Below are positions 14,973 to 21,986 of a stretch of DNA of 35,113 bases, in pieces. The notes under the pieces are model-generated. The model was not told the DNA's origin. It worked only from the letters and a program-made list of their open reading frames with translations, and did not search any database. The DNA lies in contig JARICT010000063.1 of assembly GCA_029257185.1 (NCBI GenBank), positions 1 through 35,113 on the forward strand, in the 5' to 3' direction. The stretch's first letter is position 1, and each line of letters opens with the position of its first letter. Made by a program: the position numbers and the translations under genes. The DNA is from Quadrisphaera sp. (GTDB taxonomy: Bacteria; Actinomycetota; Actinomycetes; Actinomycetales; Quadrisphaeraceae).

Positions 14973-16873
14973 CAGGCGCTCATCCGCGGCGGCGCCGGCA
15001 CCAGGTCCAGCGCGGCGACGTCGTCGTGGACCTCGTCGGGCGGCGCCGAGCACAGCTCGCGCAGGCGACGCACGAGGTCGCCGTCGGGAGAGCCGGCGTC
15101 CAGCCCGTCCAGGGCCCGCGGGTCGAGCCCGGGGGCCGCGACGTGGGAGACCAGCGGGTGCACGGGCCGCTCGTCCACCTCACCGGCGCCGAAGAGGTCC
15201 TCGTGCAGCTTCTCCCCGGGCCTCAGCCCGGTGACCTCCACGTCGAGGTCCACGCCGGCCGCCGTCATGAGCCGCTGGACGACGTCCAGGATGCGCACGG
15301 GGGCGCCCATGTCCAGCACCAGGACCTCGCCCGCGCGCCCGACGGCCCCGGCCTGCACCACGAGGCCGGCCGCCTCCTCCACGGTCATGAAGTAGCGGGT
15401 CACCTCCGGGTCGGTCACCGTCACCGGGCCCCCGCGCCGGACCTGCTCGCTGAAGGTCGAGAGCATCGAGCCGCGGCTGCCGAGCACGTTGCCGAAGCGC
15501 ACCGACACGGCGTCGAGGTCGCCGGTGCCCGCCCACCACGCGGTGAGGCGCTCGGCGATCCGCTTGGTGTAGCCGAGCACGCTGCACGGGTCGGCCGCCT
15601 TGTCGGTGGACACGTTCACCATGCGCTCCACGCCCCAGGACGAGCAGGCGGCCAGCACGTTGAGGGTGCCACCGACGTTGGTCTGCAGGCCCTCCCCCGG
15701 GTGCATCTCCAGCAGCGGCAGGTGCTTGAGCGCCGCGGCGTGGAAGACGACCTGGGGATGGTGCTCGGCGAAGACCGCGTCGAGCCGCGCGCGGTCGCGG
15801 ATGTCGGCGACCACGACGTCGCGCTCGTCGAGCATCGCCCGTCCGCTCATCGAGAGCTGCACGGCGTGCAGCGCCGACTCGTCGCGGTCGAGCATGACCA
15901 GCCTGGACGGCGCGAAGGCCGCGACCTGGCGGCACAGCTCCGAGCCGATCGAGCCCCCGGCACCGGTGACGAGGACGCGCCGGCCGCTGAGGTACCCGGA
16001 GATGGCGCCGGCGTCCAGCTGCGCCTCGTCCCGGCCGAGGAGGTCGGCGGGCGAGAGCGGGCGCACGTCGCTCATCTCCAGGGGCCGGGTGAGCATCTCG
16101 CCGGGCGGCGGCAGCACCCGGACCTCCAGGCCGAGCGCGGTCGCGTGGTCCAGGACGTCGGCGACGAGAGCCCGGTCCGCCCGGGCGACGGCGATGACCG
16201 CGGCGCTCGCCCCGCTCGAGGCGGCGACGGCGGCGAGGTCGCCGCGGCGCCCGCGCACGGGCACGCCGTGGAGCCGCAGGCGCGCCTTGGCGGGGTCGTC
16301 GTCGACGAGGGCGACCGGGAGGTAGGGGCTCGCGGGCGAGCGCATCATGAGCCGGACGAGCTCCTCGCCTCCCTCACCCGCCCCCACGACGACGGTGCGC
16401 CGGGCGGTGTCCGGCGAGGGACGCAGCGCCAGGAGCTCGCGGTGGCGCACCGCCAGGCGGGCCCCGATGACGACGACCAGCGTGATCGGGGCCGCGACGA
16501 CGAACCCCGCCGGGAGGTCCTCCGCCACGACGCCGACGACCGTGAGGGCCGCCGCCCCGGCGGCGACCGCGACGCTGGCCGCGACGACGTCGTCGAACGT
16601 GCCGGTGGGCGCTCCCCGGCGCAGGCTCCACAGCCGCACCACGAGGAGGTGGGCGAGGAGGGCGGCGACCGCTGCGAGGACCACGGCGTCGGCCGCCACG
16701 ACGGCGCCGTCGAGGCGGGCGAGCGCCACCACGACCGCGGGGCCCACCGCCCAGCCGAGCGCGTCGGCCGCCACGAGCGGCCACCGGGGCGGGCCGGCGT
16801 GCCGCGGCGCGGCGCGGCGCGGGACCTCCGCCGACGGGTGCCTGTCGACCAGCGCTCCAACGCCCTCGCTCAC
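14972..16873 (-). CDS. Membrane-bound NDP-sugar 4,6-dehydratase (PglF/CapD-like)
   Basis: A 633-residue long-form extended SDR. The N-terminus has four hydrophobic helices (about 34-50, 60-80, 97-115, 122-142), then a small CoA-binding-like domain with VVVGAGEGGEELVR (161-174), and the catalytic SDR domain from about 295: NAD loop GAGGSIG (304-310), FHAAALKHLPLLE (377-389), STDKAADP (422-429) and a catalytic lysine at K437. It converts a UDP-sugar, typically UDP-GlcNAc, to the 4-keto-6-deoxy form. At the SDR position four residues before K437, where PglF and FlaA1 have Met, this protein has L433. The GTG at 16873 has an excellent site, AGGAGGTG, six bases upstream. First gene of the polysaccharide operon. 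Confidence 0.9.
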   Translation of the reverse strand: MSEGVGALVDRHPSAEVPRRAAPRHAGPPRWPLVAADALGWAVGPAVVVALARLDGAVVAADAVVLAAVAALLAHLLVVRLWSLRRGAPTGTFDDVVAASVAVAAGAAALTVVGVVAEDLPAGFVVAAPITLVVVIGARLAVRHRELLALRPSPDTARRTVVVGAGEGGEELVRLMMRSPASPYLPVALVDDDPAKARLRLHGVPVRGRRGDLAAVAASSGASAAVIAVARADRALVADVLDHATALGLEVRVLPPPGEMLTRPLEMSDVRPLSPADLLGRDEAQLDAGAISGYLSGRRVLVTGAGGSIGSELCRQVAAFAPSRLVMLDRDESALHAVQLSMSGRAMLDERDVVVADIRDRARLDAVFAEHHPQVVFHAAALKHLPLLEMHPGEGLQTNVGGTLNVLAACSSWGVERMVNVSTDKAADPCSVLGYTKRIAERLTAWWAGTGDLDAVSVRFGNVLGSRGSMLSTFSEQVRRGGPVTVTDPEVTRYFMTVEEAAGLVVQAGAVGRAGEVLVLDMGAPVRILDVVQRLMTAAGVDLDVEVTGLRPGEKLHEDLFGAGEVDERPVHPLVSHVAAPGLDPRALDGLDAGSPDGDLVRRLRELCSAPPDEVHDDVAALDLVPAPPRMSA

Positions 16874-17025
16874 TGCGCCACCTCCTCGTGGTCCGCTGCG
16901 GATCTGTCTCGACCGCCCGGACCACCGACGGTAACCAGACGGCGGGTCCGCCGGAGCTGTTCCGACACTCACGCACTCGAATGCGACTCTCGGTCACTGC
17001 TTCATCACCGGCACTGCCGATCGAA

Positions 17026-17038
17026 GACACGATGTGTC
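17026..17038. promoter_or_regulatory. Perfect inverted repeat GACAC-GAT-GTGTC, possible operator
   Basis: Five-base perfect arms flank a 3-bp centre. It lies 153 bp upstream of the dehydratase start and 91 bp upstream of the sulfur promoter -35, so it could serve either operon. The regulator is unknown; a short palindrome like this can occur by chance. Confidence 0.3.
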
Positions 17039-17128
17039 ACCGGATCATGCAGATAGTGGTTGGCTGTGGCCGGCTCGCACGGGAGGCGAGGCTGCGCCAT
17101 CCACCGTGCAAGACGGCACAACCACTCG

Positions 17129-17157
17129 TTGACATGCACCAGCCGGGCCTGCACACT
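17129..17157 (+). promoter_or_regulatory. Promoter of the sulfur operon
   Basis: A full consensus -35 box TTGACA (17129-17134) is followed after 17 bp by CACACT (17152-17157), which keeps the A2, A4 and T6 positions of a -10 box. The predicted start is 17164-17165, directly before the first paired bases of the leader RNA fold (17166-17170). That agreement with the independent RNA fold supports both calls. Confidence 0.6.
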
Positions 17158-17163
17158 GCACTC

Positions 17164-17261
17164 GACCATCCCGAGCTGCCGAGAGATCTGGCTCGACGAC
17201 GCCGCAGCAACCACTCCCTCGAGGAGCCGGTGCTACCGCCAGACCGATGGAGACGGCGCCG
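17164..17261 (+). ncRNA. S-box-like leader RNA, candidate SAM riboswitch
   Basis: The leader contains AGAGA (17182-17186), CTGGCTCGACGACGCCGCAG (17188-17207) continuing into CAACC, then GGTGCTA (17229-17235). These match, in order, conserved parts of SAM-I riboswitches such as B. subtilis yitJ (CTGGCCCGACGAAGC...CAGCAACC...GGTGCTAA). Pairings seen: closing stem CCATC (17166-17170) with GATGG (17246-17250); TCTGGC (17187-17192) with GCCAGA (17238-17243); hairpin CTCC (17214-17217) with GGAG (17223-17226). Unlike classical S-boxes it lacks the purine-rich GGAGGGA half of the kink-turn and has no P4 hairpin after GGTGCTA. The alternative pair CGAGC (17172-17176) with GCTCG (17191-17195) excludes the TCTGGC stem. 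The downstream genes are all sulfur genes, which supports a SAM sensor. Ligand and class are inferred. Confidence 0.6.
17249..17253 (+). promoter_or_regulatory. Shine-Dalgarno GGAGA overlapping the leader's closing stem
   Basis: GGAGA lies 8 nt before the ATG at 17262, and its first two bases are also the last two of the 3' strand of the closing stem (GATGG, 17246-17250). When the stem forms, the site is partly hidden. This decides the start: the in-frame ATG at 17247 lies inside the stem and has no ribosome site. Confidence 0.5.
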
Positions 17262-18110
17262 ATGACCCTTGCCCCCACCGACCTCCGCCACGCGAGGACG
17301 GCTGATCCCGCCCCGAGCGGACGCGCGGCGCCGCCCGCCCCCGCAGCCCACGCCGTGAGCCTGCGGGGTTACGGCCGCACGTTCCCCGGCGGGCACGCCG
17401 TGCTCGAGGGCGTCACGCTCGACGTCGCTCCCGGCGAGCTGGTCGCCGTCCTCGGCGCCTCGGGGTGCGGCAAGTCCACGCTCCTGCGCGCCGTCGGCGG
17501 GCTCGACGTCGCCACCGCAGGCTCCGTCGAGATCGGCGGTTCGCCGGTGCGGCCCCACGAGCCGCGGTGCGCCGTCGCGTTCCAGGAGCCGCGGCTTCTC
17601 CCCTGGCGCGACATGGCGCGCAACGTCGCGCTCGGCCTGCCCCGGGGCACGCCGCACGGGGCGGGCCGCGAGCGCGTCGCCGAGCTGCTGGACCTCGTCG
17701 GGCTCTCCGGCTTCGCCGGCCACCGCCCGCGCAGCGTCTCCGGCGGGATGGCCCAGCGCGCCTCCCTCGCGCGGGCGCTGGCCCGCGAGCCCGGCGTGCT
17801 GCTGCTCGACGAGCCGTTCGGCGCGCTGGACGCGCTCACCCGGCTGTCGATGCAGGACCTGCTGCTCGACGTGCTCGACGCCCGGCCGACCACCGTGATG
17901 CTCGTGACCCACGACGTCGACGAGGCGGTGCACCTGGCCGACCGGATCGTCGTGCTCGGCAACGGCTCCACGACCGGTTCGGACGACCGCGCCGCGGCCC
18001 GCGTCGCCTCGGTCACCACCGTGCCGGCCGCCCGTCCCCGCGAGCGCGGTGACTCCGGCCTGAACGACCTGCGCGCCGACCTCCTGGGCCAGCTCGGCGT
18101 CCACCGCTGA
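17262..18110 (+). CDS. ABC transporter ATP-binding protein (SsuB-like)
   Basis: A 282-residue ATPase of the nitrate/sulfonate/taurine importer family. After a disordered 30-residue start it shows Walker A GASGCGKST (65-73), Q-loop Q108 in AFQEPRLLPW, signature SVSGGM (158-163), Walker B VLLLDEP (179-185), D-loop GALD and the switch histidine H217. The QEPRLLPW stretch is typical of SsuB/TauB. It drives uptake with the substrate-binding protein and permease encoded downstream. The ATG at 17262 is preferred over 17247 because of GGAGA at the right distance. First gene behind the S-box-like leader, which probably controls its translation. Sulfonate is the likely substrate, judged by the sulfhydrylase gene in the same operon. 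Confidence 0.88.
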   Translation: MTLAPTDLRHARTADPAPSGRAAPPAPAAHAVSLRGYGRTFPGGHAVLEGVTLDVAPGELVAVLGASGCGKSTLLRAVGGLDVATAGSVEIGGSPVRPHEPRCAVAFQEPRLLPWRDMARNVALGLPRGTPHGAGRERVAELLDLVGLSGFAGHRPRSVSGGMAQRASLARALAREPGVLLLDEPFGALDALTRLSMQDLLLDVLDARPTTVMLVTHDVDEAVHLADRIVVLGNGSTTGSDDRAAARVASVTTVPAARPRERGDSGLNDLRADLLGQLGVHR

Positions 18111-18206
18111 CGCACGGCACCGCTTCTCCCCGCTCGTCGACCTGCTGCTCTGCCCCGCCCCACCCCTCCCCAGCCCTGCCCTGCCTCCCCCTGCCGAAGG
18201 ACTCCC
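18111..18206 (+). other. Pyrimidine-rich spacer in the sulfur operon
   Basis: A 96-nt gap between the ATPase and substrate-binding genes. It is mostly C and T with repeated CTGCC/CCCC blocks and few purines on the plus strand, so little secondary structure is expected. It ends in GAAGGA (18196-18201), the ribosome site of the next gene. It may set separate translation of the abundant binding protein. No terminator or promoter is seen. Confidence 0.5.
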
Positions 18207-19226
18207 GTGCGCGCTGCCACCACCCTCGCCCTGCCCGCCCTCGCCGCCCTCACGCTCGCCGTGAGCGGGTGCGTCGCCGGGGAGGGATCCACCGGCGAAC
18301 CCGCTGCGACGGCCGCGCAGGCGAGCACCCTCACCGTCGACTTCGCCACCTACAACCCGCTCTCCCTGGTCATCAAGGACCAGCGGTGGCTCGAGCAGGA
18401 GCTCGAGGGGGACGGCGTGGACGTCGAGTGGGTCCAGTCCGCGGGCTCCAACAAGGCCAACGAGCTGCTGCGCTCCGGCTCCGCCGACGTCGCCTCGACC
18501 GCCGGGTCGGCGGCGCTGCTCGCGCGGGCCAACGGCTCGCCGATCAAGACCGTCGACGTCTACAGCCAGCCCAGCTGGTCGGCGCTGGTGGTCCGCGGCG
18601 ACTCCGACATCACCGGACCGCAGGACCTCGTCGGGAAGAAGGTCGCGGCGACCACCGGCACCGACCCGTACTTCTTCCTCCTGCAGGCCCTGGAGGCCGA
18701 GGGCGTCGACATCGCCGACGTCGAGGTCGTGAACCTCCAGCACGCCGACGGCCGCACCGCGCTGGACACCGAGCAGGTCGACGCCTGGGCCGGGCTGGAC
18801 CCGATCATGGCCGCCGCCGAGGCCGAGAGCGGCGACAAGATCGTCCACGAGGACGTCGACCTCAACTCCTACGGCTTCCTCAACGCCACCGAGTCCTTCC
18901 TGGAGGAGTCCCCCGAGCTGGCGCAGAGCGTCGTCGACGCCTACGAGCGGGCGCGCGCCTGGGCGCAGGAGAACCCCGAGGAGACCGCCGAGATCCTCGC
19001 CGAGGTCTCCGGCATCGACCTCGAGGTCGCGACGGCGACGCTGGAGCGCACCACCCTCGACCTCGACCCGGCCCCGGGCGCGGCGCAGGAGGCGGTGCTC
19101 GAGGTGATCGGGCCGATCCTCGTGGACAACGGCGACGTCGCCGACCAGGGGCAGGTCGACGAGGCCTTGGACACGCTGTTCGAGCCGAGCCTGGCGAACG
19201 AGGCCGCCGAGAAGGCCGGCTCGTGA
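18207..19226 (+). CDS. Sulfonate-type ABC substrate-binding lipoprotein (SsuA-like)
   Basis: A 339-residue extracytoplasmic binding protein. It has a lipoprotein signal with a hydrophobic stretch (5-19) and lipobox AVSGC, C22 being the lipidated residue, then a short linker. The mature part fits the NMT1/SsuA-type periplasmic-binding fold: FATYNPLSLVIKDQRWLE, WVQSAGSNKANELLRSGSADVAST, ITGPQDLVGKKVAATTGTDPYFFLLQAL and DAWAGLDPIMAAAE. It hands substrate to the permease encoded next, with which its stop overlaps (GTGA). The GTG at 18207 follows GAAGGA. Aliphatic sulfonate or a related sulfur compound is likely from the operon; nitrate or taurine analogues cannot be excluded by sequence alone. 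Confidence 0.87.
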   Translation: MRAATTLALPALAALTLAVSGCVAGEGSTGEPAATAAQASTLTVDFATYNPLSLVIKDQRWLEQELEGDGVDVEWVQSAGSNKANELLRSGSADVASTAGSAALLARANGSPIKTVDVYSQPSWSALVVRGDSDITGPQDLVGKKVAATTGTDPYFFLLQALEAEGVDIADVEVVNLQHADGRTALDTEQVDAWAGLDPIMAAAEAESGDKIVHEDVDLNSYGFLNATESFLEESPELAQSVVDAYERARAWAQENPEETAEILAEVSGIDLEVATATLERTTLDLDPAPGAAQEAVLEVIGPILVDNGDVADQGQVDEALDTLFEPSLANEAAEKAGS

Positions 19227-20089
19227 GCGCACCGGCCGCGCCGCCGGCCCACGAGCAGGTGGACATCTCCTCCCGCGGCACCAGCGGCGTCGACCGCCGG
19301 CCGCCGCGAGCGCCCGGCGGCGCGGGGACGCCCTCGCGCCGGCGCGCCACCCGGCTGGCCCTCGGGCTCATCGCCCCGCTGGCGCTGCTCGCGCTGTGGC
19401 AGGGCGTCGTCTCCGCGGGGGTCTACAACCGGGTGCAGCTGCCGGGACCCCTCGTCGTCGCCGCGGCGGGAGGTGACCTGTGGGAGCGTGGCCTGCTCCA
19501 GGCCTACATCGCCATCTCGACGCAGCGCGTGGTCGTCGGCTTCGTCGTCGGGACCGCTCTGGGGCTCGCGGCGGGCGCCGTCGTCGGGCTCTCGCGCCTG
19601 GCCGACGGTCTGCTCGCGCCGACCATCGGGGCGTTCCGCGCCGTGCCGAGCCTGGCATGGGTGCCGCTGCTGATCCTGTGGATGGGCATCGGGGAGGACT
19701 CCAAGATCACCCTCATCGCCATCGGGGCGTTCTTCCCCGTGTACACCACCGCCGCGTCCGCGCTGCGCCACGTCGACCGTCACCTGGTCGAGGCAGGGCG
19801 GGCCTTCGGGCTGCGCGGGGTGGCCATGCTGCTCACCGTCCAGCTGCCCGCCGCGGTGCCCGGGATCATCGCCGGGGTGCGCCTCGCGCTCGCCCAGGCG
19901 TGGCTGTTCCTCGTCGCGGCCGAGCTCATCGCCTCGACGATGGGGCTCGGCTTCCTCCTGCAGGACAGCGGCAACAACGGCCGGACCGACCGGATCCTGC
20001 TGGCGATCATCGTGCTCGCGCTGCTCGGCACCCTCACCGACGCGCTCGTCGGGCTCTTCGAGCGCTGGGCGCTGCGGCGCTGGGCCTGA
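19223..20089 (+). CDS. ABC transporter permease (SsuC-like)
   Basis: A 288-residue inner-membrane permease of the SsuC/TauC family. After about 45 charged, disordered residues come six membrane helices, beginning with LALGLIAPLALLALWQGV. The cytoplasmic EAA loop reads EAGRAFGLRG...LPAAVPGIIAGVRLAL, which docks onto the ATPase. RAVPSLAWVPLLILWMGIGEDSKI is a family hallmark. The GTG at 19223 overlaps the stop of the binding-protein gene by 4 nt, giving fixed stoichiometry. Together with the two upstream genes it makes a complete importer. Confidence in the class is high; the exact substrate is inferred from the neighbouring sulfhydrylase. Confidence 0.88.
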   Translation: MSAPAAPPAHEQVDISSRGTSGVDRRPPRAPGGAGTPSRRRATRLALGLIAPLALLALWQGVVSAGVYNRVQLPGPLVVAAAGGDLWERGLLQAYIAISTQRVVVGFVVGTALGLAAGAVVGLSRLADGLLAPTIGAFRAVPSLAWVPLLILWMGIGEDSKITLIAIGAFFPVYTTAASALRHVDRHLVEAGRAFGLRGVAMLLTVQLPAAVPGIIAGVRLALAQAWLFLVAAELIASTMGLGFLLQDSGNNGRTDRILLAIIVLALLGTLTDALVGLFERWALRRWA

Positions 20090-20136
20090 CGCGCCGCCGC
20101 ACGCCACCATCCCTGACAGACCCCGACTGGAGCACC

Positions 20137-21441
20137 GTGGCCACGAACCCCACCGATCACACCTTCGGCTTCCGCACCCGTGCCCTGCACGCCGGCGGCA
20201 CCCCGGACTCCGCGACCGGCGCCCGCGCCGTGCCGATCTACGCGTCGACGTCGTTCGTCTTCGAGTCCGCGGACGACGCCGCGAACCTCTTCGCGCTGCA
20301 GAAGTACGGCAACGTGTACTCGCGCCTGGCCAACCCCACCGTCGCGGCGTTCGAGGAGCGCATGGCCTCGCTGGAGGGGGGCATCGGCGCGGTCGCCACC
20401 GCGTCGGGCATGTCGGCGGAGTTCATCACCCTGGCCGCGCTGGCCGGCGCCGGCGACCACGTGGTGTCCACGTCGCAGCTCTACGGCGGGACGCTGACGC
20501 TGCTCGACGTGACGCTGCGCCGCTTCGGCGTGGAGACCACGTTCGTGCGTGGCACCGACCCGGCGGACTTCGCCGCGGCCGTCCGGCCGAACACCAAGGC
20601 GGTGTACGCCGAGACCATCGCGAACCCCTCGGGGGACATCGCCGACATCGCCGGGCTCGCCGAGGTCGCGCACGCCGCCGGGGTGCCGCTGGTGCTGGAC
20701 TCGACATGGACGCCGCCGTACCTGCTGCGGCCGATCGAGCACGGCGCCGACATCGTCATCCACTCCGCGACGAAGTTCCTCGGCGGGCACGGCACGACGC
20801 TGGGCGGCGTGGTGGTCGAGGCCGGCACCTTCGACTGGGGCTCGGGGCGCTTCCCCTCGATGACCGAGCCGGTGGCCTCCTACAACGGCGTCTCGTGGTG
20901 GCAGAACTTCGGGGAGTACGGGTTCCTCACCAAGCTGCGGGCCGAGCAGCTGCGCGACACCGGCCCGACCCTCTCGGCGCAGTCCGCGTTCCAGCTCCTC
21001 CAGGGCGTCGAGACGCTGCCGCAGCGCATGGACGCCCACCTCGCGGGCGCCCGCGCCGTGGCGCAGTGGCTCGACGCCGACCCCCGGGTGGCGTGGGTGG
21101 CGTGGGCCGGGCTGGAGTCCCACCCCCACCACCAGCGCGCGAGGAAGTACCTGCCGCTGGGGCCGGGGTCGATCTTCAGCTTCGGGGTGGTGGGCGGGCG
21201 CGACGCCGGTCGCCGCTTCGTCGACAGCGTCCAGCTCGCCAGCCACGTCGCCAACATCGGCGACACCCGCACCCTGGTCATCCACCCCGGCTCCACGACG
21301 CACCAGCAGCTCTCCCCCGAGCAGCTCACCGCCGGCGGGGTCAGCGAGGACCTGGTGCGCATCAGCGTCGGGCTCGAGGACGTCGACGACATCCGGTGGG
21401 ACCTCGACCAAGCGCTGACCGCCGCCACGAAGGAGTCCTGA
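20137..21441 (+). CDS. metY: O-acetylhomoserine sulfhydrylase (MetY-like)
   Basis: A 434-residue PLP enzyme of the Cys/Met metabolism family with the length and motifs of O-acetylhomoserine sulfhydrylases, which make homocysteine from O-acetylhomoserine and sulfide. The N-terminus FGFRTRALHAGGTPDSATGARAVPIYASTSF is typical. SGMSAEF holds the phosphate loop; IVIHSATKFLGGHGTTLGG holds the Schiff-base lysine. The ending, with NIGDTRTLVIHPGSTTHQQL and ISVGLED, is also conserved. The GTG at 20137 follows GGAG (20129-20132); the conserved start begins 9 residues in. Cystathionine gamma-synthase or methionine gamma-lyase are less likely by length. It follows the sulfonate importer by 47 nt and presumably sits in the same SAM-regulated unit, joining sulfur uptake to homocysteine synthesis. 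Confidence 0.92.
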   Translation: MATNPTDHTFGFRTRALHAGGTPDSATGARAVPIYASTSFVFESADDAANLFALQKYGNVYSRLANPTVAAFEERMASLEGGIGAVATASGMSAEFITLAALAGAGDHVVSTSQLYGGTLTLLDVTLRRFGVETTFVRGTDPADFAAAVRPNTKAVYAETIANPSGDIADIAGLAEVAHAAGVPLVLDSTWTPPYLLRPIEHGADIVIHSATKFLGGHGTTLGGVVVEAGTFDWGSGRFPSMTEPVASYNGVSWWQNFGEYGFLTKLRAEQLRDTGPTLSAQSAFQLLQGVETLPQRMDAHLAGARAVAQWLDADPRVAWVAWAGLESHPHHQRARKYLPLGPGSIFSFGVVGGRDAGRRFVDSVQLASHVANIGDTRTLVIHPGSTTHQQLSPEQLTAGGVSEDLVRISVGLEDVDDIRWDLDQALTAATKES

Positions 21442-21442
21442 G

Positions 21443-21967
21443 ATGACCGCGACCGCCGCCACCCCGGCCCGCACCTGGACCGGCCCCACCGCGCCGCAGC
21501 GGCTCACGCTCCTGCGGCGCACCTGGAGCATCGCCATCGTCGGCGCGTCGGAGAACCCGTCGCGCGCCAGCTACTTCGTGGCCACCTACCTGCTCTCGTC
21601 CTCCCCGTACCAGGTGTTCTTCGTCAACCCGCGGGCGACGCAGATCCTCGGGCAGCCCGTGCACCCCTCGCTGGTCGACCTGCCGGTGGTGCCGGACATG
21701 GTGGACGTCTTCCGCAAGGACTCCGACCTGCCCGAGGTCCTGGACGAGGTGTTCGCCCTCGGGACGCCCGGTGACGGCGGGGTGTCCTCGCTGTGGCTCC
21801 AGCTCGGGTCGTGGCACGAGGACGTGGCTCGCCGCGCCGAGGCCGCGGGCCTGGACGTGGTGATGGACCGGTGCGTGAAGATCGAGCACGCCCGCTTCCA
21901 CGGCGGGCTGCACCTCGCGGGGTTCGACACCGGGGTGATCTCCTCGAGGCGTCAGCTCCAGGCCTGA
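21443..21967 (+). CDS. CoA-binding domain protein, sulfur operon
   Basis: A 174-residue single-domain protein of the CoA_binding_2 (YccU-like) type. It has a Rossmann-like start, WSIAIVGASENPSRASYFVATYLLSS, then YQVFFVNPRATQILGQPVHPSLVDLP and a late VVMDRCVKIEHARF motif. YccU-like proteins bind CoA, but their metabolic role is not established. It begins 1 nt after the sulfhydrylase stop with AAGGAGT as ribosome site, so the two are co-translated. The same pairing of a CoA-binding protein with O-acetylhomoserine sulfhydrylase occurs in other bacteria, from general knowledge, which suggests a role in supplying or regulating the acetyl-ester pathway; this is inference. Convergent with the TetR gene, 19 nt apart. 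Confidence 0.85.
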   Translation: MTATAATPARTWTGPTAPQRLTLLRRTWSIAIVGASENPSRASYFVATYLLSSSPYQVFFVNPRATQILGQPVHPSLVDLPVVPDMVDVFRKDSDLPEVLDEVFALGTPGDGGVSSLWLQLGSWHEDVARRAEAAGLDVVMDRCVKIEHARFHGGLHLAGFDTGVISSRRQLQA

Positions 21968-21986
21968 GCGCGCAGCGACACCCTTC

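Larger units (their letters stand above)
16874..17163. promoter_or_regulatory. Divergent control region between polysaccharide and sulfur operons
   Basis: About 290 bp of clearly lower GC content than the flanking genes, without a convincing coding frame. It holds the ribosome site of the dehydratase gene (complement of 16879-16886), a perfect 13-bp inverted repeat (17026-17038) and, near the right end, the sulfur-operon promoter. I could not identify a confident promoter for the polysaccharide operon. A minus-strand frame (17005-17214) is open but has no ribosome site and no recognisable product. Confidence 0.6.

Noticed and set aside
15026-17056. 676-codon open frame on the plus strand
   Set aside because: Antisense to the PglF-like dehydratase, whose SDR motifs are unambiguous.
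17005-17214. 69-codon minus-strand frame as a possible cysteine leader peptide
   Set aside because: It contains HVNEWLCRLARWMA, loosely like actinobacterial sulfur leader peptides, but it lies on the strand opposite the sulfur operon, has no ribosome site and overlaps the leader RNA.
17247-17249. ATG at 17247 as start of the ATPase gene
   Set aside because: It lies inside the closing stem of the leader RNA and has no ribosome site; ATG 17262 has GGAGA 8 nt upstream.
17164-17261. Other riboswitch classes: SAM-IV, TPP, cobalamin, THF
   Set aside because: Their conserved blocks (for example the TPP CUGAGA...ACCUGAUC or the SAM-IV pseudoknot core) are not present; only the S-box core matches.
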